This document shows positions 48,322 through 61,210 of a stretch of DNA of 64,000 nt, in pieces. Position 1 is the first letter of the stretch; every line of letters starts with the position of its first letter. A program made the position numbers and the translations under genes. Source of the stretch: Neodiprion pinetum. Taxonomy: Eukaryota > Arthropoda > Insecta > Hymenoptera > Diprionidae. The notes under the pieces were generated by a model, which was given only the letters and a program-made list of their open reading frames with translations, ran no database searches and was not told the DNA's origin. The stretch spans positions 18,128,526-18,192,525 of the forward strand of contig NC_060234.1 of NCBI RefSeq assembly GCF_021155775.2, given 5' to 3'.

Positions 48322-50586
48322 TCAGCTTTCTGCCTGTTGGAAATAAATGGGGTTCTAACATCCTTCGACCATTTTTACAAACTGTTGTGCTGTCAATCAC
48401 GATAATCGAAACAATGGAAATTTACTGCACAGGATCGATGTGATTGTTGGTTTGAGGTTGCATCTATGGAAGTTTACTCAATAGTTTTACATCTTTTATA
48501 TAAACAAAAGATTATTTATTATGTTAAGGGTAGGTGATAGTTCCTTTTTATTGACCTCATCGACTGCTCAGTATTTATCGTTATCATTAATAATGTAATT
48601 AATGGAATTTGAACAAAATTGGGCAAAGCATTGCGTTCACATTGGAGAAATTGGGAAATGAATACAGTGTATAATCCTTGCTGATTGATTATTTATTAGG
48701 GTTATACTAAGTGAATGCAAATAATAAAATTGAGTTTTTGATATCTACTCTGAAAAAGGAAAGAAAGGAAAATAGGATGAATTGTTATCTTGCGTCGGCT
48801 ATAACATATTTATACCCGGATAACAGTTTGTTCCTCAGTAAGAAATCTCTGTCACGTGTTGTGGTTATAATTCAAAAATCTAAGATGAATTAGTTTGGAC
48901 GACAGATATATGAACTACGTAACCAGGTGGAACGGTAAAGTACCATAAGTTTTCCGTAATATGCGGGTAAATTTTACTTTGGTTGTCATTTTGTTGTCAA
49001 TCTCAATTGATCGCAATTGCTAAAAGTACATGCTGTTATTAACGTTTTTCATCAAAAACAAAAGCCAGCATTTGATTACGCAGGAGCGGTCGCCCTGAGG
49101 TAAGAGACGGGTAAGCAGATAAAGAATAATCAGTCACCATTACCATCTGCAGGCATGCAATCTTATTTAGATGATCAAAATTTAATCTAAAAGATTACCT
49201 GAAAATTGGTGAATCGATTCAAATATTCTGTCGATACAATTCATTCTACCGAAATATCTATGTTATTACACAGTAAAAATAATTTGCTGGACCAATAAAT
49301 GTCTGTATTGATACAGTCACGGCAAGATTTAAAAGAAACAACTAATCTTATCCATTCGTAATACTTTTCTTTATCTTGCCAAATTTTTACCGCAATCAGT
49401 GAAAAGCGTGTTGCGAATCCTATGATATCGTAATTATTCAAAAGCTGCGATTTATTTATTAAAGTGTGGTTTACTGAATTTGAAAGTGATGCGGGAATAC
49501 TTTCACTTTCTTCGTGCAAATCTATGCTTCTATTTTTCAAGGTTGCAGTCGTAAAACGTTACATAAAGGTAGACTAACGAACTTCAATAAACGTCCAACA
49601 AAGAATTGCTATTAAAATTAATTAACTCGGAGAGTTTTATGTGAACAATTAATGGCCCATTAATAAATTGAACTCATTTCCACACATACGTGGGACCAAT
49701 AGTTTTCTATCTGGAATAAACCCTCCATAAAATCATTTATATTTCCACAAGTGCAAAAGGAATAGACAGTAAAACGTATATTTAAGGATGTGGAATGAAT
49801 ATGTATAATTCAGGCCGAAATTTTTTTTTCCTCTTTGGACATGATGAGAGTAAGACCACAGTGTGGTATTGGTTCGTAAAAAGAGGGGAGAGCTGCGTAT
49901 ACGAGTTTGCGATGTATTATAGCCATTACAGCTACAACATATTAAGGTCGTGACACCAGCTTGTAGGTGACGTATTTCATTCATTCGCTGGTCACCCATA
50001 AATTGCGACAAGTTTCATCAGACGGAGCTTATAGTTTTTAGTTGTTCGCATCTACAGAGCTTCCTATTCCTTCTTATTCGAATTATTCACATAAAACGAT
50101 CGGCTGATCCAGGCTAATTCGTTAGTGCTAAATTACTTAGTCACGACTCTGTATTTGTTTCTAACACATAAAAATTTTTGACTGAAAAACGGTTGTTGAA
50201 AGTGTTGTGCTTTCGTAGTAATCAACTTAAAAAAACGAGTCACTCGCTACTAAATATGTCGTGATATAAAAGAGCAATACCGTTGCTAACTGTTAGTATT
50301 AAGTCGATACATGATGTACCTTACAAATCAAAGCGATATTTCGGCGAAGAAAGGTACCCATTATTTGGCTATCTTATGTTTTTTTCAGAGCTCTGATAAT
50401 TGTTTTCATTAGCAAAAAGTTTAAAAGTATGTGAAAGATAAGAAAAGTTTACTAATATTAACGATACAGAAAATCATCCCTTCCAATCACATACAATTTA
50501 ATTTTCTTCATTGCAGATACTCGAACAAGAAAACCGTTGAATATTTCCATTTATTATCACCACAGTATACAGAGTGAATTCCTAAC
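48322..50586. other. No recognised feature
   Basis: AT-rich, short open frames only (up to 99 codons, minus, 49241-49540). A good acceptor-like site precedes 50517 (TTCATTGCAG), followed by 19 open codons and TGA, but nothing supports it as an exon. Confidence 0.4.
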
Positions 50587-50675
50587 GGCTACACGTCCCG
50601 TCGTCTGGTCAAATTTAATACGCACGCACTACAAGCCGAGAGCGACTGTTTGCCAGGGCGACCAACCGTCATTTA
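50587..50675. mobile_element. MITE family B, truncated copy (one arm)
   Basis: Carries CGTCGTCTGG, AATACGCACGCACTACAA, a GACTGTTTGCCAGGG-like block and CGACCAACCGTCAT, as in the left arm of 28695-28928. The other arm is missing. Confidence 0.65.
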
Positions 50676-51701
50676 GGGCTCATCTATTGCAAGTCCACGT
50701 CGAAATCGAGTATAGCATCCCCTTAACGTGTATTAATATTGATGGAAGATATGAAGGTCAATGTCCGCTTCAGATTTTCAAACTTGCTTAATTCGTATGG
50801 AAAATTTTACGGCAACATCGATAATTTGTAGACAAAAAAGGAAAATGCTAACTTTCCGAGCGATCACAAGTGCGGTCTTGAAATATCGAGGAGGAATTTT
50901 TTCGAAAATTTAGAAATTTTTGTAATCATGAGATTCCGAGTATAAAATTTATATTTTTTCTTAGCTTTAATCGTTTGTCAGTATCAATTCCATCTATTCT
51001 ACCCTCTTGTTCAAATCTGTAACAATGAGCGGGTTTGTTTTTTCTATTAGAGCTTTCTTTTGTTGCACAAGAATTATTGGCGAAAAACTATGTACTATAA
51101 ATTGAAAATAAATAAGTTGAAGTACATACAAGCCAGCCAACAGATCCTTGGAAATATTAAAAATGGTACGCCGTATGCATTGCTTTACATCAAAACTCCT
51201 GATAAGTTCGTAAATTTCCGTATTCCAAAAACTTAACCAACTAAGAATGCACGAAAACATAGAAAACCTTCGGTTCTTCGGAAGCCTTGGAGTGACGAAA
51301 CACCTAATTGGACCAGGTAAAGAACGATTCGATCCACCTAACTCATGGTATGTTCGCGGGAAAGAAATTCATAAAGCATGACCTACTTGATCGTCCGTAG
51401 GAGACCAATTTGTTGCAATCAGCCGCCATGCAGGGATCTAACAAAGTGTGTGTTTTTGTTGGTATTGTGACTGATGAGCTGTATTGTTGCAGGGTACTGG
51501 GAATAAGCAACTGCTCGAAGAATGAGCTTGACGGATGATTAATATGATTATATCAAATGAATCCTCCATAGCGCTGGCATTGTATTCCCTTTTAATAACA
51601 AATTGGTTATAGTAACTTTCTACAAGTGATCACGTAAACTGGTAAAGCAACAAGGCAGAGCATTTTCGAATTTGCACTATGTAACCGATCGGATAAGATA
51701 C
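50676..51701. other. No recognised feature
   Basis: AT-rich, no reading frame or repeat of note. Confidence 0.5.
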
Positions 51702-51709
51702 AGCTGTAG

Positions 51710-52354
51710 TAGGGTGGTCCTTATTTTGGGTAAGTCGGAATTTCAAACCTCTCACCCCTTGCATATCTCCCATTTGCCAAAAAAAAAAATGTGTGCAAAG
51801 TTTAAGCTCAATCGGACAACGTTTACCCATGGCCCAAGAGGGTCAAAGTTTAATATTGGAGCCAAATGGTAAAAACGAGCTTGAAGGCCTTTATTTAAGT
51901 AGACCAGCGAAAAAAAATCGTAGCAGGCTATAATCCACTAGATTTCTAACTAAATTCACAAATAATTGAATGTACTGATACCGAGTTCCGCCAAAAATTT
52001 CTATGTCGAGTTGTAGATGTACGTATGTGTAGAATCTACGTATTTACATCTACAACTCGACATAGAAATTTTTGGCGGAACTCGGTATCAGTATATTCAA
52101 TTAGTTGTGAATTTAGTTACAAATGTAGTGGATTATAGCCTGCTACGATTTTTTTTCGCTGGTCTACTTAAATAAAGGCCTTCAAGCTCGTTTTTACCAT
52201 TTGGCTCCAATATTAAACTTTGACCCTCTTGGGCCACGGGTAAACGTTGTCCGATTGGGCTTAAACTTTGCACACATTTTTTTTTGGCAAATGGGAGATA
52301 TGAAAGGGGTGAGAGGTTTGAAATTCCGACTTACCCAAAATAAGGACCACCCTA
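51710..52354. mobile_element. Near-perfect fold-back element, 645 bp, hAT-like, with 8 bp target duplication
   Basis: Termini TAGGGTGGTCC..GGACCACCCTA. The two arms are nearly identical for about 300 bp each, meeting near 52030. Flanking AGCTGTAG at 51702-51709 and 52355-52362 is a perfect 8 bp duplication, the size typical of hAT transposons. No transposase frame. The mirrored open frames at 51672-51872 (plus) and 52194-52415 (minus) come from the symmetry. The intact duplication and arm identity imply a young insertion. Confidence 0.92.
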
Positions 52355-52500
52355 AGCTGTAGTATAGAAGGAGGCCATAGCATGAGCATGAGACTGTAAC
52401 GTGCAGTGTACACACTTATAGTACGACTCTTTTATCATTTGTACCCTGATCCATCGCGACAGAGGGGTTAAACACTCGTCAGTTTGTGTGTAAAACACCA

Positions 52501-52770
52501 CATTTCAAGATTGCCCGATTTCAAAAGATTTCACACAATTTCAAAAATTGTCGAAAAGCCGAAAGATTTCACAGGTTTTTAGAAGATTAATTCATTGGAT
52601 TTTAGGGATTTTATGCGATTTCAAAGATTTCGGAGATTTCAAGACAAGCTTGTGAAATCCTGTGGAATCTTCTTGAAATCTCCAAAATCTTTGACATCTT
52701 TGGAGAATTTGAAAGAATTCGAAACATTTCGTACAGGATTTTGCGAATTTCTGAAAGTTCAAAAATTCCG
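52501..52770 (+). repeat. Degenerate tandem repeat of GATTTCA-like units
   Basis: AGATTTCA, GATTTCAAA, GAAATCT and similar units recur throughout about 270 bp at irregular 9-20 base spacing. Old minisatellite-like sequence. The frames across it (52595-52780, 52611-52847) are Phe/Arg/Lys-rich artefacts. Confidence 0.7.
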
Positions 52771-54337
52771 AATCTGGTAACTTCCGAAGTTCGGACTATT
52801 CGTGATTTTGACTCTTTGGTATTATGGTCTGCCTGACCTTTGTCCATTTGAAACTTTAAGCAAGTGAGCTGAATAAACTCTACATAGTCGGCGAGGCATT
52901 GATTTTGTTGACGTCTTTCTCGGGGGAAAGAACTCTTACATACGTATAATTACTACATTTTTTATATATAAGTTTCGATGAAGAATATCAACGACTCTTA
53001 TGACGAAGTTTAAGTAATAAACTATGATCCAGGAACCTGAAGACTTGAAACTATAACTTCTGAAGTGTTTGATTTTACGCAGCAGGGTTCTTTTTTTTTG
53101 ATTTGCAACTCACTTTCGAATAACTCAATTTTACGCACTGCGTCATTCAGCGTAAGCTACCTAACCCCACAATTTTACGTACTGTCAGTGACACCTGCGT
53201 CGTTTCTCAAATTAATGTTTCCTTAACAGGTGTTGGGAAATAGTATATTGTGCAACGAGTGGGCAAAAGTGACGATTCTCAGTGAGTACGGATTTCACAC
53301 AAACTCAGAATCGTTATTGCTCACAAGTTATAGACGATATTTTTCACAACTCCAACGTGAAAATAGACGATTTTGGCAGCCTGCTGAACACAAACGAAAT
53401 ATGCTATATCCCAATGAATGACGTGCGCGTTGGGCAATGGCAAACCATTTTTTCCCTAGTGGCGAAATATTTTTCCACAATTGGCAAAAACATTTTTTGG
53501 CAGTTTGGGGAAATTACGTAATTTTCCGGCATAAATTATGTATTTCATTCAAGGTTTCTGTGGTTGAGTTTCTGTTATTTTTTTCGAATTAAGCATCGTT
53601 TCTCTCGTTTTGCACTTGAAACGAAAAGAAAATGGAATATTACCAGAATGAGTATTTTGAAACCATAACCCAATAATGTGTTGTCAAGTTTCTAGTTTCA
53701 CAAAATGTTTCATGAATTTTTAAAATGTTTTCACGTTTTATCTCATTCAAATTTCATCTTCATGTCAAGGATATTTCCTCACTTCATGCGGTTGCCACAC
53801 TTTTACAAAATGGTGGAAAATTTTCGAAAAATTGGAGATATTATTTTTGAACGAAACATACCAAACAATTCATTGGTCATCAGAATCCCAGAGAATCAGA
53901 GCGATGATCCGTTGATTTGACGTGACCCTATACACTTGCACTTACACACATGACTCTTCATAACGTTAAACACCGAGTACTTACTTCAAAAAATATACGT
54001 GGTTCGATGTATAGCCGTGATGAACGATAAAGATTTGTTTATTGTGGCCGGTCTATTTGAGCCCGTCTAATTCAACGAAGAGTATTCTGAAATAGTTCCA
54101 CGCTGGTCTATCTATTATTTTAAGAACTAAGGAAGCTAAGGAGTACTACTCAGCTTTATTCCTATATTGTACTGTTAGTCTCTTAAATTAAGTGATTTTC
54201 TACCTTAGGGTAATGTAGATAGGTATCTCATTGTCAGTGAAGATTGAAGATAAATCTAACGATAAGAGATGAGTTCATCAGGCGCCGAATTACGGGTTTA
54301 GTTCTTCAGTGATGTTTTCACATGCAATGCAACTAGA
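52771..54337. other. No recognised feature
   Basis: AT-rich, short open frames only. Confidence 0.5.
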
Positions 54338-55610
54338 GATGTGCTGGATATCCTGTACCTATCCGGTATCCGGTATTCGGTTTGTTTTGTGATGTCCAGC
54401 GGGAGAATCGAATAACATTTATGTAGATCCGACCGCATAGTCGGATAGCAATAATATTCGGCAAAGAATTCGTACCGCTAGAGGGCAAATTAGACAAAAA
54501 AAAAACTCGAAAGCAAACAGAGAAATAAAAACATTAAAATACGTCGTTATAACAGTAGAATTCTTGAACGCTTATAAAGCATTTATTTTCTTAGCTTTTC
54601 AACACCAGATTTGTGAGAAAATTATTTGTTTAATCCAAATTGAGGTCAGATTAGGTGAATTCTCAAGCAGTTTGCTTGTCGCCTTTGAGTTTATAATTTC
54701 AAAAACTTTCACCTGTCATGTGTTTGGAGTGGCTATACGGATCAATGATTCAAAGCTGGAAAATTCTAATACATACTTAAAGTCTTTTGAGTCAGGGTAG
54801 TAAAAGTATTCATCTTTGACTTTGTTTATTTTAGTAAAAGCCATTTTGAAGGTTCCCTATTTTGGCTTATGAATCGAATTGGATTTTTCCTAATTATTGG
54901 ACAAAATTTTTGGTGGCGTAAGCATTAATATGCTTCCATTAATTATATGGAAACTGGAATGGTGAAATATCATTCGAATAAACATAATCACGTTCTTTCC
55001 GTAAGCGCCCCTCTTTGTGCCAGTCTCCTATACTCTCTACGTCAATGAGTTGACAACCAAATTTTCACGATGTAGTCATTTGTTGGAGTGATTTTTTCGA
55101 AATTCATATACTTCAGTACTGCTTACAGAACTTGAAGATGAAATGTCATCAACGTGTGAAGTGAGTCAATTACCTTGTCAGTAAGGTGAAGTGAGCATTA
55201 CTTCTATCGTTGATTTGAAAGACGTTTATAAAGATTGGCAGAGAATTATCGATATGTGTGGAGAAATAGTCAGTGAAAATTTTACAGTCAAGTTGTGTTT
55301 AGAGAATACTTTAACCCCGTTAGAATAATCAAATTTCAAAATGCAGAAAGTCGAAATCTAGAAACAAATGTCAGAATGTGGAAAGGTCAAAGTTTAGAAA
55401 GCCTAAATATAGAATCGTCAGGATCGTCAGGAACATCATTTGGCCGTGATGTACATTCTAAAGTTCGGCTTTTATTATCTTTTATATTGTGTTGTGCGGT
55501 TATTATACTTTTTAAACCGCATCCGATCTTTCGGTACCGGAATACCGGATACCTGGTATCCGGCAAAGAACTAGCAATGGATATCCGGTATCCAATAATT
55601 CCGCAAATTC
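54338..55610. mobile_element. Possible hAT-like element with GGATATCC/CCGGTATCC-rich ends
   Basis: The left end has GAGATGTGCTGGATATCC, then ATCCGGTATCCGGTATTCGG. The right end, in reverse complement, reads GGATACCGGATATCC and GGTATCCGGTATTCCGG. Ends with repeated GGATATCCGGTA motifs are common in BED/hAT-type elements of animals. The interior frame 55295-55744 (149 codons) has one hydrophobic stretch and no recognised transposase motif. The borders are approximate. Confidence 0.4.
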
Positions 55611-56630
55611 GCTATCCTATATTTCACAAAATGCGATCCGAATCTACAAATTTACTAAGAATCAAAACTGCAGCAAGTGCTATTCTCTCAGCTCCTCATC
55701 AAGCACTTCAATTATTTCTGGCAGGTATTTTAATGTTATCATAATAGCGAAAAATTTATTTGAAACTTGGTTCATGTGCACATTCCACCTCATTCGGAAC
55801 AGTGAAAAACTAATATAGTGTTTTCATTGTATATAATTTCGATGTTGAAAATCTGTCTGACTTATGCATATCGTTATTCGTCTTGGCACAAGACTTGCGA
55901 TACAAAATAGCACAGAATGCACACTTGTAATTTTATCCTCTGTTAGAACAGAATTATTTGTATCGACCGATATGTTTGATTTATGGTAATTAGTTGTTCG
56001 AGATATAGAAAGTTAAGGAGAGAAATAAAAGCAAATGTTCGATTCAGAGAAATGACTTGTAGACTCTTATTTACTTTGATGAACGAGGTGTTCTTTTCAC
56101 TATTATATTAATATAGTAAAATGAAAGCTATAGAATAGAATAAAGTCGAGTATCGGAGAATGGTGAAACATAGACTTATTTCCCACGTACAACTTTTGTC
56201 GCTCACCGTAACGGTTTCTTAAATTTAGAGCACCTTTCCTACTCATCTCGATGTGCCCCGGGACTCCGAACACACTTTACTCGATTCTGGGACACTACAG
56301 ATACTAATATTTCCAATTCCCAACAATTGCAACCATGCATGAAAATGAAATGCCAAACATTCCCGAAACTACATTGGAAGAAAATGGTTCAACCCGATGG
56401 AATATTTATATGAAGAAACCGTAATTGATAGGTTATTGTTTGAGAAAAATATTTGAAAGTAATCTAGTTACGCCAATGCTAGTTTTGATGAATTCTCATC
56501 GTTCTAATTTTGAAAATTGAGGTGAGATTCAAACACATTTCAGTTCCGCCGATTTAAATATGCAGGATAAGTTATTCTCTTGGACACCAGCGGTATGCAG
56601 ATATGGAAATGGGTAGAGATTTGTGATAGA
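55611..56630. other. No recognised feature
   Basis: AT-rich, no long frame. Confidence 0.5.
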
Positions 56631-56863
56631 TTAGATCATAAGCGCGTCCCAGGATTGGCTGGCGTAGCTGTCACGTGGTTCTAACAAGAGCTACACGTCG
56701 ACTGTTGTGTTCCCTAGCCGTGCGATCATTGTTGCCGCGACAATGCCGCAACAATGCTGCGACAATGGCCGACCGGCAAGTGAACTTAACGTTTGACGTG
56801 AAATTCTCGCTTGAACCATGTGATAGCCATGCCAGTCAATCCTGGGACGCGCTTACGATCTAA
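56631..56863. mobile_element. TIR element (233 bp) with 48 bp inverted repeats
   Basis: AAGCGCGTCCCAGGATTG and the following block CTGGC(G/A)T(A/G)GCT occur at the left and, in reverse complement, at the right, extended outward by TTAGATC on both sides. TA dinucleotides flank the pair, so a mariner-type TA target is possible. The 62-codon frame at 56675 lies within the element and is not a gene. Confidence 0.85.
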
Positions 56864-57577
56864 ACTACCACGAATGTCTCCATCGACTTCCACATTCGTA
56901 TAGCGTTGGTGTTCAGCAAACGAATAAATTACCCTAGATATATCTTATCTCTATTTATAGTTAAAGAATTTTTATTATCTACAATTCATGCAATCAGGAT
57001 ATGATTTTGAAAAAATACCAAAGTGTTGTTATGTACAATCTTTCAAGGCTGACAATGCGTCGCATGAGCCAACTCCAAGGAACGTCATACTCGATTGACG
57101 TTATCATGTACAAGTTAAAAAAATTTGCACCTTGTGTCTTATCGTGGTGATTTGTTCGACAGATTTTATGATGAAGTCAACGAGTGAATAACCGTGTGGT
57201 TCATTAGAATAATATAATATCATTTAACAATTAAAGCTTACTTCGTGTCATGCGTACGTGTACCATTAAGCGAATGTCATAAACGAATTTATTTTTTCCA
57301 CTTGAGCTTCTCAAATATCATTTGAAAACAAATATAAATTTTGTTTACACATTTGTATACACTGTTGTAATAGTTTAAACCTTTAAAATTCCGATTTCTA
57401 ATCTTAATCGAAATGGTAAGTCACAGAGTAATGCATGTGGCTGAAAAAACGGTCCAAGTGAGAAGTCAGCGCGTGTTAAAGTTACAAAAACCAGCCATAG
57501 CTGGAGCTGTCCCAATGAAAGCAATGACCTTTGGTCAATGAAAGAAATGAATGTCCTGCAATCAGGAAGATAGCTCG

Positions 57578-57585
57578 TATAAAAG
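57578..57585 (+). promoter_or_regulatory. Candidate TATA box
   Basis: TATAAAAG in a locally GC-richer context, with a CAGTTA initiator-like sequence about 27 bases downstream (57605). It could serve a plus-strand transcript covering the fragments at 58109-58351. Isolated TATA matches are common in AT-rich DNA, so support is weak. Confidence 0.25.
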
Positions 57586-58108
57586 TAGGCATATTAAACA
57601 CGGGCAGTTAATACAGCCGTCTTTGTGTCCCGATTATCTGAATCGATGACCCATGAGTATAAATAACGGTTCTGGAAAAAAAAATGCTGTCACATCCTTG
57701 CTAAATAATAATTGAATAGCTTTACTTATTGTATGAGAAAGGTCAGTGCTCTCATTCACTCCAGATGTGATTTTAATTTTCGTTAAAAATTATATTGATT
57801 GACACAAACTTCAATTACTTTGTGAAAATTAAAATATAACTAACATATGTTACACCAGGTATGAGAAGATAATTTTATTACAAGGTAGTTCGCTCGAGGT
57901 ATATTAAAAATTGTATTAAATTATCGGCAGGTAACAGGTGATACTCGGTCTGTAATCTTTAGGTAATGAAGTTGCAGACAATGATGCTGCTGCCAAGATG
58001 CTCTGTGACCAAGGTGCCGACTTTGTTACGAAATTTCTAACAATAAATTCTCAATCTATAGTATAGATAAATAAAGTGGCACGATAAATATTTATTCCTC
58101 CTGGATAG

Positions 58109-58351
58109 CCAGTCCAACATCATTTGTGCTCACTGGTACGGAAAAATGGCGGAATACCGCGTAAGTCCCATAATTTTTACATTCTTGGGAGGATCATATC
58201 GTACGATCCTCTGATCTTTACGTTGATGATATCTTCATACATATTTTCTAGGTATTCAAGCAACCACCTGCTGACCGATCTTGATCCTGAATCTACTGAC
58301 TGCGGTACATTGAACTTCGTAAAGTCAAAGAATATACAGAAGAAAAAATGA
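58109..58351 (+). other. Candidate two-exon gene end: exon, 91 bp intron, terminal exon
   Basis: An acceptor-like TAG precedes 58109. The frame through 58160 ends at a strong donor (GTAAGT at 58161), then comes a 91 bp intron with a TTTTCTAG acceptor (58251) and an exon running to TGA at 58351. The phase agrees across the intron (GC plus G). An AATAAA follows at 58474. The terminal exon reads YSSNHLLTDLDPESTDCG... and ends in a Lys-rich tail. I do not recognise it, and no upstream coding exon was found. Confidence 0.28.
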
Positions 58352-60608
58352 TGCTGGCTGATCTAAATATATTTTGTTTATTTTCGATAACCCATTTTCG
58401 TAGTCTGAATCAGTGTACAATTAGCCACTTTCTGTCTTACTTCTATTGCCAAGTGTTGAACATACCGAAAAGAAATAAAATTATACAAAGATCTAGTCTG
58501 CGGTGCTAAGGAAGAATGGCGTAGCTGTATTTTTCACATTTGAGGTAAGAACGTTCGAAATCGAATCGTTTGAGGCTTCAGCCGGAACAGCCAATCGCGA
58601 GACGCAATATGAAATGTTCCTCCGTGTGTGTAAAAAGTGATACCTGTGGAACGATGTTCCTATTGTATTCTAAGGCTGAAAAATTTCGGAATCGAAAATT
58701 TGTTGGTTACATCGTTCATCCGTCTATATCGACTATATCGAGTCATACGTCTGCCGTATGTTGAGGTTGACTCACAGACGAATTACAACTGAACAGTGTG
58801 GAGAGACAATAGAAATTACTGGTCAAACTGCAGCAATTACGATGAAAATTACAACGATCGCTGAAATCGTGCACATCTGTACCAGATTTCGTACCAGGAG
58901 ACAACCAGAAAAAAACTTTGCAGTATTTGCATTAAGTCGACCTGATCTGATAAAAGATTTTTTGCGGAGAATATTGTTCAAAAACTACTTGGTGAAAAAA
59001 TTGGTACTGAAGGAAAAGCAGGGGCAAAAATTTATGCTGCTATCGGTTACGACTCTACATGAATTTAATCAAGGACTGAAGAGTTTTCCTACATGAAAGT
59101 AGCTATTCGTTTTCATCTGCTCTACACCTATAGATGTGATGTGATGCAAGAATAAACCTTTTACTCGAATAATTTATCGTTGATGCGTTGATTTAAATAA
59201 TATTTATTTGATAGTCGGTGGCTGCTGAATTCGTTTTATTGAAATTTTTTTTTTTTGGTTCTATAACTTGCCTTTTGTCGTGTCCGAATTGTACGTAGAC
59301 TTTGTCTGCATGGCACCGACTAGTCTAACAGCAGTGACTCAGAAATGCATCTGAAAATAGGATTCGTTGCGTTGAGTTGTGTGCAGTCCAAGTTTCAGGT
59401 CAACTTAAATTGGAACTGCTAGCTTTTCTCACTGGCTCCTTCCGCCCCTCAGCTCTCTCTTCGCATATTTTCTAGACTTTAGGTACGGTATCAAAATCGT
59501 TCTACATATGAGCCGTGTGCGGCTTTGAAGAATTTTGAGTATTCCGAACAATATAATGACAGCACCTGCCGTGATACTTTCTCACGCAATTTCTATCCCA
59601 CAATTGGCGATATGCATTTGTACGATGCCTTACATGACTCTCGGATACAGTGTATTATTACAGATGATTTCCGGATCAAGTCATTCTCACACGCACGCCG
59701 CCAAATGCGACGATGAGAACCAAGAAAAGTCTGATAAATTGATCAAAGTGAAAATATTTTCATCTTTGAAAGGATGGCTATACAAACTGCAGTGATATAA
59801 ATATTTTTATGGCTCAATATTTATCCATACTATCCGCAGGAAAAAGTATGGGTAATATTTCTGAAATATTTCAGATATGTGTATGACAAATACAACATAA
59901 AATTTGTATAATATATCTGAAGTGTGGAAATACTTAATGTACCTGAATTAACTGAAAGATTTTAGAGATGTTTCGTGTGTCACATAATATCTTGGTTACA
60001 TTTGAAACTTGTTTCCGAAACATACCATTGCAAATCCAAACATTTCTAAGACTTGGGGTTTGCATTATTGAAGGAAAAAATTGTAAAAAATGCGACGAAA
60101 ATTGTTAGAAATATTATTGCATGTTTCAGGAATATTTCTGACACATTGTATTTTAGTTACCTTAGAGAACATTCACATGCTACTAACGCATCTCTGATGT
60201 GTTTTAGAAATAATTAATTAAGTCACTTGCCTGGAATATTACAAGCCGTATTATACTCGTTTAGTGTGAGTAAAACTTCGGTGAAGAATTTGTTCGATAC
60301 TGCTTCATACCCTGTTGACAAGTCGTTCATTATCGACGAAATTACGTGACTCTTGGTGAAAGTCATATACAATACAGAAGATACTAAATTTCGTAATTGT
60401 TTTTACACACTTCATTTATTGAAATCAGTGAAGTTGACAGTCTTGACTCTTGAATTCGTAATGTTCATGTTTTTCGTGTAAACATCTATAGATGGTTTTC
60501 ATTTAATTTACAATGATAATTTTTCCAAAATAGTTGTATACAATGGGGCCGTTTTTATTTCAGAGTATGATCTGAACTCGGCGCTCTTATCGAAATAAAA
60601 AAAAAACG

Positions 60609-60817
60609 TTAAGGGGTTACCCCAGTCGATTTCGACTTTGATGTATATATCTCCTTTCTTTATTTTTGCGTCAAATGAAAGTATGTGAGAGTGTTTTTGT
60701 TCAGAATTTTGTGTATAGAATGGAGCTGCTAAGTCCTTTTTCGTATTTAGGAAACGTAGACTTCCATATTTGGAGATATATACGTCGAAGTCGAAATTGA
60801 CCAGGGCACCCCCTTAA
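60609..60817. mobile_element. piggyBac-like MITE bounded by TTAA (209 bp)
   Basis: TTAA at 60609-60612 and 60814-60817. Inverted ends GGGGTTACCCCAGTCGATTT and GGGGGTGCCCTGGTCAATTT, continuing through TCGACTT..GTATATATCTCC, for about 45 bp. No coding. The ends differ from those of the 40576 and 47179 elements, so this is a third family. Confidence 0.85.
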
Positions 60818-61081
60818 CCTTAATTTGGAGAGATATCATTAAGGTAAAGAAAAATAATTCTTACTATACTACGTATAGTAACTATAATAACGTATTATTG
60901 TTTTCCTTCTTTTACACATACGCTCCATCTCTTTATCTTTCGCACAGTTTTTTCATTCGGTTTAGGCGTATCCTGTACACGGGTTCTCGGGTAGTCTGAA
61001 ATTATTAATATCATGTTGAAACCGTTAGGTTTGTCTTTCGATATACACTGTAATAATTAGTAGCAAATCCAATGTTCTTAG

Positions 61082-61210
61082 GGTGCAACTACCGAAGGTG
61101 ATGCCATGACTGAAGCTTCGACACTTCTTGGATCTGCCTGTTACATACAGCCGTGCCAAAAGTTTTGGCTCAACGATTCCGAGTCTTGCAACTCATGGGT
61201 TAATATCCCG
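61082..61210 (+). other. Candidate internal exon, 43 codons
   Basis: Bounded by a TTCTTAG acceptor and a GTAAAG donor, exactly 43 open codons, with four cysteines (SACYIQPCQKFW and ESCNSW), suggesting an extracellular disulfide-rich piece if real. The second part of the pair may be 62769-62906. No homology recognised. Confidence 0.22.

Noticed and set aside
51672..52415. Matching open frames on opposite strands flanking 52030
   Set aside because: Consequence of the inverted-repeat element, with no independent coding evidence.
56675..56863. 62-codon frame with Arg/Ala-rich content
   Set aside because: Lies entirely within a 233 bp inverted-repeat element.
58634..59094. A plus-strand frame interrupted only by TGA codons (three internal), with protein-like composition near the end, suggesting a selenoprotein or recoded gene
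   Set aside because: No SECIS-like hairpin was recognised, the flanking codons show no family resemblance, and selenoproteins are reported lost in Hymenoptera. Three TGA stops in about 150 codons is unremarkable by chance.
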